A stretch of 64,000 nucleotides of DNA from Nitrospirillum sp034427435 (GTDB lineage Bacteria; Pseudomonadota; Alphaproteobacteria; Azospirillales; Azospirillaceae), in NCBI RefSeq assembly GCF_034427435.1, contig NZ_JAXQNP010000002.1, positions 2,480,001 through 2,544,000 of the forward strand, read 5' to 3'. The notes beneath the pieces are model-generated. The model was given only the letters and a program-made list of their open reading frames with translations, ran no database searches and was not told where the DNA came from. The position numbers and the translations under genes are program-made. This document shows, piece after piece, positions 17,934-27,187 of this stretch. Position 1 is the stretch's first letter. Each line of letters begins with the position of its first letter.

Positions 17934-19439
17934 TCACTTCACGTCGTACATCGCCATCACGTCCTTGCGGAAGGAGGCGCCGCTGTCCGGGCGGGCGTAG
18001 AACATGTGGCCGCCCGGGTACATGCGCAGCTTCACCCGCTCCGCCACGCCGAAGGTCGGCATCTGGTCGATCAGCAGGCGGGAACCGAAGTAGGGGCAGG
18101 ACAGGTCGTTCCAGCCGTGGACGATGGTCACCGCCATCTTGGGATCGTTGGCGATGGCCTTGCGCAGGTCGGTGACGGGGTTGTCGGTGTCGTCCCGGTC
18201 CCACAGCTTGTTGACCTCATACGACAGGGCGTTGTACCGCGCCTCCACCTTCCAGCCGACCTGGTTGGTGACGAAGTCCGCCATGGCGGAGGTGGTGGGG
18301 GCGATCAGGCCGTCCAGCAGCGGGTCGTTGTAGCGGGCGTCGGCGCTGGAGGGGAACGGGTCGTAGGCGGTGACGTTGCTGTCGTAGACCGAGCCCACCT
18401 TGCCGTCGGCGCGGTGGATTTCCCGCAGATAGGTGCCGATGTCCACCCGGCCGTTCATGCGGCGCACCAGCTTGGGGTCCAGGCCGGTCAGGTCAGCCAC
18501 CTTGGCGGACAGGCGGTCCGTCGCGGCCTTGTCGCGCGGGCCGGCCATCAGGTCCTGCATGAACTCGGTGCGGTCGTACTTCTCGACCGGGCCCATGGTG
18601 GTTTCGTTCAGCGGCTTGCCCTGGCGCTCGAAATTGCCGGCGGCCATGGCGGTCAGGTTGATCATCCACGGCAAGGGCGACAGGGCGTCGGCCTCACCAA
18701 TGGCGGGCGGGTCCAGGTAGGGCGACACCAGGGTCATGCCCGACACGCCGACGCCGATGCGGCTTTGCAGGTAGTACGCCAGGCGCGGCAGGCGATAGCC
18801 GCCGTAGCTTTCGCCCACCAGGTACTTCTTGCTGGTCAGGCGATTGTTGGTCAGCAGCCAGTCATAGATGATGCGGCTCAGGTAATGGATGTCGGAATCG
18901 GCGGTGTAAAACGCCTTCTTGGTCTGTTCCTCATCCACCCGGGTGCGGGAGAAGCCGGTGCCGATGGGGTCGATGAACACCAGGTCGGTGAAGTCCAGCC
19001 AGCTGTTGGCGTTGTCCTTCAGGATGGCCGGATCGGACGGGCTGTCGCCGGCCTTGCCGAAGGCCACCTGCTTCGGCCCGATGGCGCCCAGGTTCAGATA
19101 AACGGACGAGGCGCCGGGGCCACCGTTGAAGGCGAAGGTCACGGGGCGTGACGCGGCACCGGAACCGGCCACGGTGTAGGCGGTGTACACCACCTCGCCA
19201 ATGGTCTTGCCCTTCTCATCCTTCACCGGCAGGGAGCCGACGGTGGCCGTGTATTCCACCCGCTTGCCGGCGATGGTGGCCGTCTGCTTGACCGACTTCG
19301 GCGCCGGGAACGGCGCCAGGTCGCCATCATCCTTGGACGCCGCCTGGGCTGGCTTGTCGGACGGTTTGTCGGCGGCGTAGGTGGGGGCGCCCATGGCCAT
19401 GAGCAGGGCGAAGCACGAGACGAACGTGGTGATGCGCAT
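17934..19439 (-). CDS. Secreted serine carboxypeptidase, family S10
   Basis: 501 aa with signal peptide MRITTFVSCFALLMAMGAPTYA. S10 features are in order: FAFNGGPGASSVYLNLGAIGP (oxyanion region), LVFIDPIGTGFSRT, nucleophile Ser in GESYGG (about 204-209), Asp in VHGWNDLSCPYF and His in YPGGHMFYARP near the end. Bacterial S10 enzymes trim C-terminal residues from peptides outside the cytoplasm. The first 45 mature residues are Lys/Asp/Ala-rich and probably disordered. It has its own terminator. The upstream gap (19440-19654) holds a GGCCCC/GGGGCC palindrome but no gene. Confidence 0.93.
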   Translation of the reverse strand: MRITTFVSCFALLMAMGAPTYAADKPSDKPAQAASKDDGDLAPFPAPKSVKQTATIAGKRVEYTATVGSLPVKDEKGKTIGEVVYTAYTVAGSGAASRPVTFAFNGGPGASSVYLNLGAIGPKQVAFGKAGDSPSDPAILKDNANSWLDFTDLVFIDPIGTGFSRTRVDEEQTKKAFYTADSDIHYLSRIIYDWLLTNNRLTSKKYLVGESYGGYRLPRLAYYLQSRIGVGVSGMTLVSPYLDPPAIGEADALSPLPWMINLTAMAAGNFERQGKPLNETTMGPVEKYDRTEFMQDLMAGPRDKAATDRLSAKVADLTGLDPKLVRRMNGRVDIGTYLREIHRADGKVGSVYDSNVTAYDPFPSSADARYNDPLLDGLIAPTTSAMADFVTNQVGWKVEARYNALSYEVNKLWDRDDTDNPVTDLRKAIANDPKMAVTIVHGWNDLSCPYFGSRLLIDQMPTFGVAERVKLRMYPGGHMFYARPDSGASFRKDVMAMYDVK

Positions 19440-19654
19440 GAAGGATGGTCCCCTGATCGGTCGGCATCTCTAGTGCCTGATGGCGACTTTTAGACCATGG
19501 GCGGCGGCGCCCCGCAAGGGTGGGACGCCAACCGCTGCACCAGGGGGCCATTTGGCCCGGACCCAAGGTTGATGAATGGCCCCAAGGGGCCCTCCAGCGC
19601 AACCGACGGGGGATATCGTATCCAAAAATCGCCCCTTGAGTCGCGGGGAAGGGA

Positions 19655-20050
19655 TCAGAATCCGCGGGGGTAAGGCAGGGTGCGCAGCCAATCGCGGATG
19701 GTGGCCAGCTCATCCGGCCTGGCATAGCGCCGCGCGGTGGCGGGGCTGAGCGGCGGCATGACAGGGTCACTGCCGTCGGTGCCTGGCGACAGCTTGTTCA
19801 CCAACGTGCACTTCTGGGTGATGTCAGCATCACTCATGGTGGCATAGGGCAGATCAGGGATCAGGGGGATGTCCCCTCTCCCGTAGGGATTGGCGATGGA
19901 GGCCAGCAGTTCCCGCTCGCTTTCCCAGCTGTAGCGGCCCTGGGCATCATGGCGGCCGTAGATTTCGATCCGCTCCTGGATGTCGTCCTGTGAAGCGGTG
20001 ATGGTGAACAGGATGGTCTGCACATCGGCGAAGGTCGGTGGGTTGGCCAT
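19655..20050 (-). CDS. Uncharacterised 131-aa protein downstream of tyrosinase
   Basis: No signal peptide. The N-terminal half holds FADVQTILFTITASQDDIQERIEIYGRHD and the C-terminal part reads MPPLSPATARRYARPDELATIRDWL. The latter resembles the last helix of cytochrome-c-like domains (MPP...E-LATIRDW), but no CXXCH haem site is present, so it cannot be called a cytochrome. AGGAAAG lies 7 nt before the ATG at 20050. It is the next gene after the tyrosinase on the same strand, across 63 bp that contain a strong hairpin, so it may be transcribed with it at reduced level. Confidence 0.72.
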   Translation of the reverse strand: MANPPTFADVQTILFTITASQDDIQERIEIYGRHDAQGRYSWESERELLASIANPYGRGDIPLIPDLPYATMSDADITQKCTLVNKLSPGTDGSDPVMPPLSPATARRYARPDELATIRDWLRTLPYPRGF

Positions 20051-20069
20051 GGGGCTTTCCTTTAAAAGG

Positions 20070-20095
20070 GGCGGGGTGGGCGCGCCCACCCCGCC
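20070..20095 (-). terminator. Perfect 26-bp palindrome after the tyrosinase gene
   Basis: The arm GGCGGGGTGGGCG (20070-20082) is followed directly by its exact complement (20083-20095). On the minus strand it begins 19 nt after the tyrosinase stop codon and is followed by CCTTTTAAA, so it can act as a terminator or attenuator just before the ribosome site of the 131-aa gene. Confidence 0.6.
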
Positions 20096-20113
20096 AGAAG
20101 AGAGCAGGAGGGG

Positions 20114-22747
20114 TCAGCCGGCGGCGAGGTCCAGCATGCGCCGGGCGGTCGCGCGCGCCGCTTGTTCCGCCGACGACTTGGCCGACAGCACGTCCAACAG
20201 GTGGACCAGGCGCGCCCGTTCGTCCGCCGGCAGTTTGCGGCCCTTGTCCACCACATAGGCGCCGATGGCGGCGATGGCCTGGGCCTTCAGATCGTCGGGG
20301 GTTCCTGGCTTCAAATCCAGGCCGCGCACTGTCGCCTCGAACAGACGTTCATCGAGGCGCCGCAAACTGTTGACCGCCGCCGCCCGGGCATCAACCCGGG
20401 CGTTGCTGTCCAGGGCCAGCGCCGCGACCGGGGCCGCATCCGCCGCCACCTTGCCGCCGCCCAGCACCGTGGCGGCCATGGCCTTGGTCTTCCACCAGTC
20501 GACGCCCACACTGGTCGGCGTCGCGGCACTGGTCTTCAGGATGCGGCGCATGGTGTCCAGCGTCGTCTCCTTGACGAAGGGCGTCTCGCAATTGTCGGCG
20601 TTCTCGCCATGCTCGTGCTGGCTGTTGGCTGCCTTCACCGCCTCCAACAGGTTGGTGGAGGCGATGAAAGCCGCCGCATCCTGCGGGAACATGCGCACGG
20701 CGTCGGTCGGCTTCGCCAGGAAATGCTGCAACTCCTCCGTCAGGCTGCCCACGACGCATTGATTGTTGGTGGGAACGTCGCTCCGGGCCTTGCTGTACAG
20801 GTTCTTGTCCAGCACCGACACCGTCTTGGGCACCGCCGGGACGGCCAGCGCCGGCGCTTCCACCGGCCGGTTGGCGAACATGCTCATGGCGCGCACCCGC
20901 TCCACCGTATGAGCCAGGGTGGGGCTCTTGGCGTCGCCCTCGACCTTGTAGGCGGTCTCCACCGCGGTCGCGGTGTCGACGCGGGCCAGAATATCCAGGG
21001 CCACCGCGCGCACCTCAGGATCCTCGCCCGTCGCCAGCGCGACGCCTGCGACGGCGGTCTCGGCGTCCAAGGCCGCGGCCAAGTCGACCTGGCCGCCCTG
21101 CTCCACCCGTTCCGCCGCCGGGCGGTCCTTGGCCAGGAAGACGGCCAGCGCGGCCGGCGCGGGGGCGACGTCGCCCTGGAAGGGCTGGGCCTGCTGTTTG
21201 GGCGACCAGGGCAGGTTGTCATAGCCGACGCCGCTGTCGGTATCGGGCGTGACATAACCGGCGTAGTCGATGAACACACCCGGCGTGGGCTTGGCCGAGG
21301 TCTGCGGCCACAGACCCGGCACGCCCGAGGCCGCGAACGGGCCCCCCACAGTCTGCGGCGGGCGGCGGGCGCTGAAGGGCTCTACCGGCGTGGGCTGTTT
21401 CTCCCCGTTCCACGGCCACATGGTGTCGCGCAGATGATGGCCCAGCGGATTGGTCTTGTTGCTGGGGTTGCCGTCGGCATAGGCGTCGTTAGGCCAATAT
21501 TGGGCAGGATCGGCGCCATCGGACCGGAAACGGTCGTAATGCTGCTGCCAAGCGGCCCAAACCCAGTCGAAGTAGGTGTGGAACGGCCAGAACATGGGAT
21601 CGCTGGGGGAGATCATGCAGTTCGACATCCACACACCGGACCAGCCATGGCCGACATTATGCGGATTGGCCTCCACCGATCCCGCCATGAAGGAATAGTT
21701 GGACTTCAGCCCCGCCTTGGATTTGTCCAGCAGCATGCCGGGCGTGTTGAACTGCTTGACGTTGTTGCGATCCTGGCGCCAGCGCATCAGCGGCCCCCGG
21801 CCCGGTATGGTCCACCCGTACAGGGGGTTGCCGGCGTCGAAGCGGATGAGATCCGTCGCCATGAAATCCGGGTCATTGGCCACGGTGTTGGCGCCGGTGA
21901 AGTCGGCGTGGAACACCGTCGCCCCGTCCTTCCCTGGGGAGTAGTACATGGGCCAGTAGGGCAGCGTCACCGCCGGGTCGACCTTCTGCAGCGCGCGCTC
22001 CATCTCCAGCAGGAAGGCGCGATGCCAGGCCACGAAGGCGGCCGCCTTATGTTCCTGGTCGGGATAGCCCTTGGCCGCCAGCTGCAACTCCGGCTCCATG
22101 ATGCCCCGCGCGCCGATGTCGTGCATCTCGACCAGGAAGGTATAGGTGTCGTCCCACCGCGGGTCCGGCGACTTCTGGAAGCGCAACGCTACCAGCGCCC
22201 ACAGGAAGCGGCTGCGCTCCTCCGCGCTCAGCGTTTCTTCATTACGGCGCACCCGCACCATCACCGTGGCGCCACCCACCTCCGGCCCGGCGGCGGTGCC
22301 CAGGTGCGCGACGATGGGCGTGTCCTTGTCGTTCCGGCTGAAATGCGGGAAATCACCCGCCACGATAATGGGCTGCGGGGTGCCGTCGGCCTTCAGTGTC
22401 AGGGTGATCTGGTCCTTGGCGCCGCCACCCTCCACCGCCTTCTTATACTCGTCCGCCGTCAGGGCGAAGTTGACATGGCCCTTGCCGTCGGCCGGGGCGG
22501 CGCCGTTGGTCAGCACGACGGTGACGGTGGCGTCCGGCGCCAAACCGGAACCGGGGCGCACCCGCACCAGGGTCGGGCTGGGTGCCCAGGTGACATAGTC
22601 GAAGTGCGTGCCCGTCCGCGCATCGCCATGGACCAGGATTTCCACCTGCGGGTCGGCGGCCGCCGCCCCCGCCGCGAGCCCACCCCCCAGCGCCACGGCC
22701 GCGCACATTCCCCACCGGCGCGCCATCGCCGTCATTGATCGCCGCAT
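20114..22747 (-). CDS. Tyrosinase-family copper oxidase with long C-terminal extension
   Basis: 877 aa from ATG 22747 (GGGGGATGGA directly upstream); a signal peptide is cut near AAAADPQ. Residues 33-180 are a beta-rich region of unknown type. The copper centre is complete: CuA His209 (MHDIG), His233 and His242 (QEHKAAAFVAWHRAF), CuB His363, His367 (NPHNVGH) and His390 (DPMFWPFHTYFDWVW). After about residue 520 comes some 350 residues of Ala-rich helices with HEAT-like spacing (AVALDILARVDTATAVE, ARVDARAAAVNSLRRLDE). Typical bacterial tyrosinases have 270-500 residues, so the extension is unusual. The reaction expected is phenol hydroxylation or catechol oxidation outside the cytoplasm; the substrate is unknown. 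Flanked by two uncharacterised genes. Confidence 0.88.
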   Translation of the reverse strand: MRRSMTAMARRWGMCAAVALGGGLAAGAAAADPQVEILVHGDARTGTHFDYVTWAPSPTLVRVRPGSGLAPDATVTVVLTNGAAPADGKGHVNFALTADEYKKAVEGGGAKDQITLTLKADGTPQPIIVAGDFPHFSRNDKDTPIVAHLGTAAGPEVGGATVMVRVRRNEETLSAEERSRFLWALVALRFQKSPDPRWDDTYTFLVEMHDIGARGIMEPELQLAAKGYPDQEHKAAAFVAWHRAFLLEMERALQKVDPAVTLPYWPMYYSPGKDGATVFHADFTGANTVANDPDFMATDLIRFDAGNPLYGWTIPGRGPLMRWRQDRNNVKQFNTPGMLLDKSKAGLKSNYSFMAGSVEANPHNVGHGWSGVWMSNCMISPSDPMFWPFHTYFDWVWAAWQQHYDRFRSDGADPAQYWPNDAYADGNPSNKTNPLGHHLRDTMWPWNGEKQPTPVEPFSARRPPQTVGGPFAASGVPGLWPQTSAKPTPGVFIDYAGYVTPDTDSGVGYDNLPWSPKQQAQPFQGDVAPAPAALAVFLAKDRPAAERVEQGGQVDLAAALDAETAVAGVALATGEDPEVRAVALDILARVDTATAVETAYKVEGDAKSPTLAHTVERVRAMSMFANRPVEAPALAVPAVPKTVSVLDKNLYSKARSDVPTNNQCVVGSLTEELQHFLAKPTDAVRMFPQDAAAFIASTNLLEAVKAANSQHEHGENADNCETPFVKETTLDTMRRILKTSAATPTSVGVDWWKTKAMAATVLGGGKVAADAAPVAALALDSNARVDARAAAVNSLRRLDERLFEATVRGLDLKPGTPDDLKAQAIAAIGAYVVDKGRKLPADERARLVHLLDVLSAKSSAEQAARATARRMLDLAAG

Positions 22748-22958
22748 TCCATCCCCCATCAAGGCGTCAGACGCATCACCCGCCATGAACGCATTAATAT
22801 AAACTAAAACAACTTGGAGTATGGACGCGCCCGCATCGTGCGCCAAGACGTATTAGGTTACGAGTTGTGACAAGATCAACGCACAACCAATAGGGATAAT
22901 CTTCGAGATCAGCCTTCCCGGCCCTAAATTGATTCAGCGGGCGGCGACAGGTGATCTT

Positions 22959-22996
22959 GGGGCAGGATGCGATCATCCCTGACCGCATCCTGCCCC
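22959..22996 (-). terminator. 13-bp inverted repeat after the 416-aa gene
   Basis: GGGGCAGGATGCG (22959-22971) pairs perfectly with 22984-22996 across a 12-nt loop. It starts 5 bp past the stop of the minus-strand gene ending at 23002. No T-tract follows, so it is a hairpin with likely terminator or mRNA-stabilising role. The rest of 22748-23001 is A+T-rich (about 22795-22905) and probably holds the tyrosinase promoter; no gene is seen there. Confidence 0.5.
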
Positions 22997-23001
22997 GGAA
23001 C

Positions 23002-24252
23002 TCACATACCGACGATGCCCGGAACCGTAAGCGGCCTCTCCTTCTCATTGGCACACAGCCAGAAGGCTGTGGGACGCTTCAGGAACGGGTCCAGGGCGGA
23101 ATTGACATAACCGGCGGGCGCCCCGGAACTGACGGTGCTGTCCCACTTCCCCTGGCCGTTTGAATAGAGCGTCACGGTCTTCCCCGAGGTGTCCTTGGCC
23201 GTCAACGTCACCGTGCCGGGGGTGTAGGCAGGCTGCGTCAGCTTGCTACCGGCATGCAGCGTCACCTCTGGACAGCCGGTGTCCATGGTGAAGGTGGTGT
23301 CCAGCGCAGGCGGGTTGGATTCGTTTTGAACAGACACCGTGCCGGCGATCTGCTGTTCGGTGGCAACGACGAAATTGGTCTGCGCCGCGGACGTCCCGGT
23401 CGGGGAATAGAAGGTGCCGCCGGGATTGGGCAGGATGGGGAAAATGTGCTGGAACCCCTCCATCAGGGTGGCAGAACCGCCGATGATCAGGCGCCCGACA
23501 CCGGTGACGCTGTTGGCCGCATCGCCGGCGGGCGTGGGCGGATTTCCACCCCACACCGTATCGGCATCGGTGTTGGCCAGGTCGACAATGAAAAACGGGT
23601 TGGAGGTGTTGGGCTGGAACTGCGACAGCGCCCCCAAGATGGAATATTCGTTGTAGCCGTTAAGGCTGGGTACGGAACTTGGCAGTGGGTGATTGAGAAC
23701 AACCGGCTGCTGTTTGGCGGGGACGATAGCCGTCGCCGCCAGCGATACACCGAAGTCCCCGTAAAAATAATCATAGATGGGGAACTGGCTCTCCGTTTCG
23801 AATTTCTGCTCTTCCTCTTGATTCAATTCCGTCAAGAGCACAGGCTTCAACTCATAAAGGTCACTGACCAACCCCACGACAACATCAGCGCTTTTGGCCG
23901 ATGGGCCGCCAAGGCCGGGGGCCGCGTTCAACGTCACCGTCAGCGGGACCGCCTGGCCCAGATAAGTAATGCCGCTGGTATACTGGGTGACGATGGAGCC
24001 CAGGCTGTTCTCGGTGGCCGCGCCCAAGCCGTCACCCGACGCCCAGAAGCCCTTACCCCCGGTGTCAAATTCATAGAGCCTGGTGACCGAATGGGACGGG
24101 TCGGTGGGAACCGTCAAGGTGACCTCGATGCCGACTTTGCGCGTCCCGCTGCAATCCATCAGGTACAGCGGCACGATCAGGGCGCCAGCCTCAGCCGCCG
24201 TCTTGTTGCTGATGTAATTCCCCTTGGTGGCAACCGCCTTATCAATCGTCAT
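23002..24252 (-). CDS. Unrecognised 416-aa protein upstream of tyrosinase
   Basis: Start ATG 24252 has GAGGAAG 6 nt upstream. No signal peptide or membrane segment. The first 60 residues (IVPLYLMDCSGTRKVGIEVTLTVP) look like beta strands. Mid-protein there is an acidic stretch (LNQEEEQKFETESQ) and a tyrosine-rich one (PIYDYFYGDFG). The rest is Ser/Thr/Gly/Pro-rich with strand-like segments (TFTMDTGCPEVTLHAG, GTVTLTAKDTSGKTVTLYS). It may be a multi-domain beta protein. Composition is more polar and codon use less extreme than in its neighbours, which could mean transfer. Its only obvious partner is the tyrosinase 254 bp downstream on the same strand. No function can be named. Confidence 0.75.
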   Translation of the reverse strand: MTIDKAVATKGNYISNKTAAEAGALIVPLYLMDCSGTRKVGIEVTLTVPTDPSHSVTRLYEFDTGGKGFWASGDGLGAATENSLGSIVTQYTSGITYLGQAVPLTVTLNAAPGLGGPSAKSADVVVGLVSDLYELKPVLLTELNQEEEQKFETESQFPIYDYFYGDFGVSLAATAIVPAKQQPVVLNHPLPSSVPSLNGYNEYSILGALSQFQPNTSNPFFIVDLANTDADTVWGGNPPTPAGDAANSVTGVGRLIIGGSATLMEGFQHIFPILPNPGGTFYSPTGTSAAQTNFVVATEQQIAGTVSVQNESNPPALDTTFTMDTGCPEVTLHAGSKLTQPAYTPGTVTLTAKDTSGKTVTLYSNGQGKWDSTVSSGAPAGYVNSALDPFLKRPTAFWLCANEKERPLTVPGIVGM

Positions 24253-24554
24253 AGCGCTTCCTCTTGGGTTTCACGGTTCGGGCATCCAGTCTTTCGGAGT
24301 GCGGCTGGAGCGACATCCACCCCTCCCGCCAAGTGGCGCTGACGCAGGGTCAGCCTATCGATCGGATTACCCTTTATTGGATAGGTGGAACAGCCATCCT
24401 TCTAGCATCACGCGCAACATGCCGCCTCCCTTTTTGCGCACAGAGAATGTGATCAATTTCACCCAGGAGTTATATTTGGTCAGAAATAAACATCTGTTGA
24501 TACGCCCGTCATTTGTTGAATAAAATGGCGCCCATCTAGCCGTCACCAGCCCCC
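24253..24554. other. A+T-rich divergent promoter region
   Basis: About 300 bp between the minus-strand 416-aa gene and psuK. No gene is supported. The part from 24440 to 24535 is strikingly A+T-rich for this genome (TTATATTTGGTCAGAAATAAA and onward) and probably contains the psuK promoter. No definite -35/-10 pair or operator could be fixed. Confidence 0.4.
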
Positions 24555-25670
24555 ATGCGCCCTCAAGACAACAGCCCCAGCGACCAGGAACGTGCCGTCC
24601 TGGACTGCATCACCGCCAACCCCTTCGTCAGCCAGCAGGACATGGCGGACGCCCTGGGTTTGGCCCGCTCCACCATCGCCGCTCATGTGGCCAGCCTGAC
24701 GCAGAAGGGCCTGCTGCTGGGCCGGGGCTATATCCTGCCGGCGGGCCGGCGGGTGGTGTGCCTGGGGGGCGCCGTGCTGGACCGCAAGTACCAGGCGCTG
24801 GCCCCCCTGGTCCCGGCCACCTCCAACCCCGTGACCGGGGTGCGCAGCCCGGGCGGTGTCGCCCGCAACGTGGCGGAGAACCTGGCCCGCCTGGCCGTGC
24901 CGACCGCCCTGGTCTCCATCGTGGGGGAGGATGAGGCCGGCCGCGAAATCCTGGGCCACCTGCGCGGCATCGGCGTGGACGTCAGCCAGGCGGTAGCCAC
25001 TGGCGAGGCCCCCACCGCCGAATACGCCGCCATCCTGGGGCCGGACGGCGACCTGGCCCTGGCCGCCGCCGACATGCGCATCTTCGACCTGTTCACACCC
25101 GCCTTGCTGGACCGCGCCTGGCCGCACCTGGCGGCGGCCAACTGGGCCTTCGCCGATTGCAACCTGCCCGCCGAAACGCTGGCGGCCCTGGCGACGCGAC
25201 GGCGGGGCGCCCGCTTCAACCTCGCCATCGACGCCGTCTCCATCCCCAAGCTGGCGCGTCTGCCCCGGGACCTGACGGGCATCGATCTGCTGTTCATGAA
25301 CCTGGACGAGGCCAACGCCCTGCTGGGCGGCCATCATGCCGGCCCCGAGGGCGCGGCGGCGGCGGCCCTGGCGCTTAAGGCGCGGGGCGCGGGCGGGGCG
25401 GTGGTCACGTTGGGGGCGCGGGGCACGGCCATCGCCGGCGACGGTGTCGCCGGCCACATCCCCGCCGTTCCCGCCCAACCCCTGGACACCACCGGCGCCG
25501 GCGACGCCATGATCGCCGGCACCCTGTACCGCCTGGTGGCCGGTGACGACCTGGCGACCGCCGCCAGGATGGGCGCCCTGGTGGGGGCGCTGACCACCGA
25601 AAGCGAAGCCAGCGTCCACCCCGGCCTGTCGCCGCAGTTGCTGGCCGCCAATCTGCACCGCCTGACCTGA
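24555..25670 (+). CDS. psuK: Pseudouridine kinase (PfkB family) with N-terminal HTH
   Basis: 371 aa. Residues 8-60 form a winged helix (AVLDCITANPFVSQQDMADALGLARSTIAAHVASL) fused to a PfkB/ribokinase-fold kinase. Kinase marks are SPGGVARNVAENLARL near the start of the domain and the catalytic DTTGAGDAMIAGTLY near residue 313. This HTH-kinase fusion next to psuG is the normal form of PsuK, which phosphorylates pseudouridine to its 5'-phosphate. The HTH could regulate the operon, but that is inference. psuG starts 20 bp downstream. No good ribosome site is visible before the ATG. Confidence 0.9.
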   Translation: MRPQDNSPSDQERAVLDCITANPFVSQQDMADALGLARSTIAAHVASLTQKGLLLGRGYILPAGRRVVCLGGAVLDRKYQALAPLVPATSNPVTGVRSPGGVARNVAENLARLAVPTALVSIVGEDEAGREILGHLRGIGVDVSQAVATGEAPTAEYAAILGPDGDLALAAADMRIFDLFTPALLDRAWPHLAAANWAFADCNLPAETLAALATRRRGARFNLAIDAVSIPKLARLPRDLTGIDLLFMNLDEANALLGGHHAGPEGAAAAALALKARGAGGAVVTLGARGTAIAGDGVAGHIPAVPAQPLDTTGAGDAMIAGTLYRLVAGDDLATAARMGALVGALTTESEASVHPGLSPQLLAANLHRLT

Positions 25671-25690
25671 TTAAGTTAAGGAACGCCCCC

Positions 25691-26605
25691 ATGTCCCTGC
25701 TGAAACCCGTCCTCAGCCCCGAGGTCGCCGACGCGCTGGCCGCCGGCCGGCCGGTGGTGGCGCTGGAATCCACCATCATCACCCATGGCATGCCCTACCC
25801 CGCCAACCTGGAGACGGCGCTGGCGGTGGAGGACGTGGTGCGGGCCAACGGCGCCGTGCCCGCGACCATCGCCGTGGTGCGGGGGGTGGCGCGCGCCGGC
25901 CTGACCGGGGCGGAGCTTGAGGACCTGGCCCAGGCCAAGGGTGTCGTGAAGGCCTCCAGCCGAGATCTCGCCGCCGTCATGGTGCGACGGGGCAGCGCCG
26001 GCACCACCGTGTCCGCCACCATGCGCCTCGCCGACCTGGCCGGCATCCCCCTGTTCGCCACCGGCGGCGTGGGCGGCGTGCACCGGGGGGCGGAGACCAC
26101 CTTCGACATCTCCGCCGACCTGACGGAGTTGGGCCGCACGCCCACCACCGTGGTCTGCGCCGGGGTGAAGTCCATCCTGGACATCCCCAAGACGCTGGAG
26201 TTCCTGGAGACGCAGCGCGTGCCCGTCATCGCCTACGGCACTGACGACTTCCCCGCCTTCTTCACCCGCAGCAGCGGCCACAAGGCCGACCATCGCCTGG
26301 ACAGTGCCGAGGAGATCGCCGCCGCCATGCGCCTGCACCGGGATCTGGGCTGCGGCACCGGCATCATGATCGCCAACCCCATCCCCGAGGCCGACGCCCT
26401 GGACGCCGCCTTCATCGACGGCACCATCGCCGACGCCGTGGCGGAAGCGGACTCCCGGGGTATCGGCCGCAAGGACCTGACCCCCTTCCTGCTGGCCCGC
26501 ATCAACGAGCTGTCGGGCGGCCGCAGCCTGACGGCCAACATCGCCCTGGTGAAGAACAACGCCGCCCTGGCCGCCCACATCGCCGTGGCCTACGCGGCCG
26601 GCTGA
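25691..26605 (+). CDS. psuG: Pseudouridine-5'-phosphate glycosidase
   Basis: 304 aa, the family's normal length. Recognised from VALESTIITHGMPYP at residues 23-37, the KASSRDL segment with a catalytic-site lysine, ATGGVGGVHRGAETTFDISADL and CAGVKSILDIPKTLEFLET. PsuG splits pseudouridine 5'-phosphate into uracil and ribose 5-phosphate, the second step after PsuK, so the pair recycles the modified nucleoside from RNA breakdown. A purine-rich stretch (TTAAGGAACG) precedes the ATG. Cytoplasmic. Confidence 0.95.
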   Translation: MSLLKPVLSPEVADALAAGRPVVALESTIITHGMPYPANLETALAVEDVVRANGAVPATIAVVRGVARAGLTGAELEDLAQAKGVVKASSRDLAAVMVRRGSAGTTVSATMRLADLAGIPLFATGGVGGVHRGAETTFDISADLTELGRTPTTVVCAGVKSILDIPKTLEFLETQRVPVIAYGTDDFPAFFTRSSGHKADHRLDSAEEIAAAMRLHRDLGCGTGIMIANPIPEADALDAAFIDGTIADAVAEADSRGIGRKDLTPFLLARINELSGGRSLTANIALVKNNAALAAHIAVAYAAG

Positions 26606-26677
26606 GGCCGGCTTGACAGCGGGACGGTCGCCGGCTGACCCTCATGGCGATAGGTCTGATCAGCCAGAAGGAAAGCC

Positions 26678-27157
26678 ATGCTCCGTCCCCTGTTGCCGCA
26701 GCGCATACGGACGGCGTTCCTGCGCCGGGCGGACTGGCTGCCGGCCGTGCGGCGGGTGGCGCTCTATGGTCTGGCGCTGGCCGCCGGCACCATGGCGCTG
26801 CAATGGCTGGACTATCAGCGTCTGGCCCGCGCCCATTCAGACGACATCACCCTGTTCCTGATCGCGGCCGGCTTCCTCGCCCTGGGGGTCGCGGTGGGCA
26901 TGCGGCTCATGCGACCCGCCCCGCCGCTGACGGAGGAGGGGAATGTCCAGGCCCAGGCCGGCCTGGGCATCAGCGCCCGCGAACTGACCGTGCTGCGCGA
27001 ACTGGCGGCCGGCCGGTCCAACAAGGAAATCGCCCTGGTGTTGGACATCTCCCCCAACACGGTCAAGACGCACCTGGCCCGGGTGTTCGAGAAGCTGGGC
27101 GCCCAGCGCCGCACCGACGCCGTCAACCGCGCCCGCGAGCTGGGCCTGGTGCCCTGA
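26678..27157 (+). CDS. Small LuxR-type regulator with two membrane helices
   Basis: 159 aa. Two hydrophobic segments (VALYGLALAAGTMALQWL and ITLFLIAAGFLALGVAVGMRL) precede a LuxR/GerE DNA-binding domain at about 97-157: ISARELTVLRELAAGRSNKEIALVLDISPNTVKTHLARVFEKLGAQRRTDAV, cited here only in part by its E-x-x-V-L and SPNTVKTH motifs. AAGGAAAG precedes the ATG. The protein would hold its DNA-binding domain at the inner membrane, with no known sensor domain. It sits just before a DUF4199-like membrane gene, a common neighbour pair, and probably regulates it; that is inference from context. Confidence 0.88.
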   Translation: MLRPLLPQRIRTAFLRRADWLPAVRRVALYGLALAAGTMALQWLDYQRLARAHSDDITLFLIAAGFLALGVAVGMRLMRPAPPLTEEGNVQAQAGLGISARELTVLRELAAGRSNKEIALVLDISPNTVKTHLARVFEKLGAQRRTDAVNRARELGLVP

Positions 27158-27187
27158 AGGGCACGTGGGGCCGAGCGCCCTGAATTT

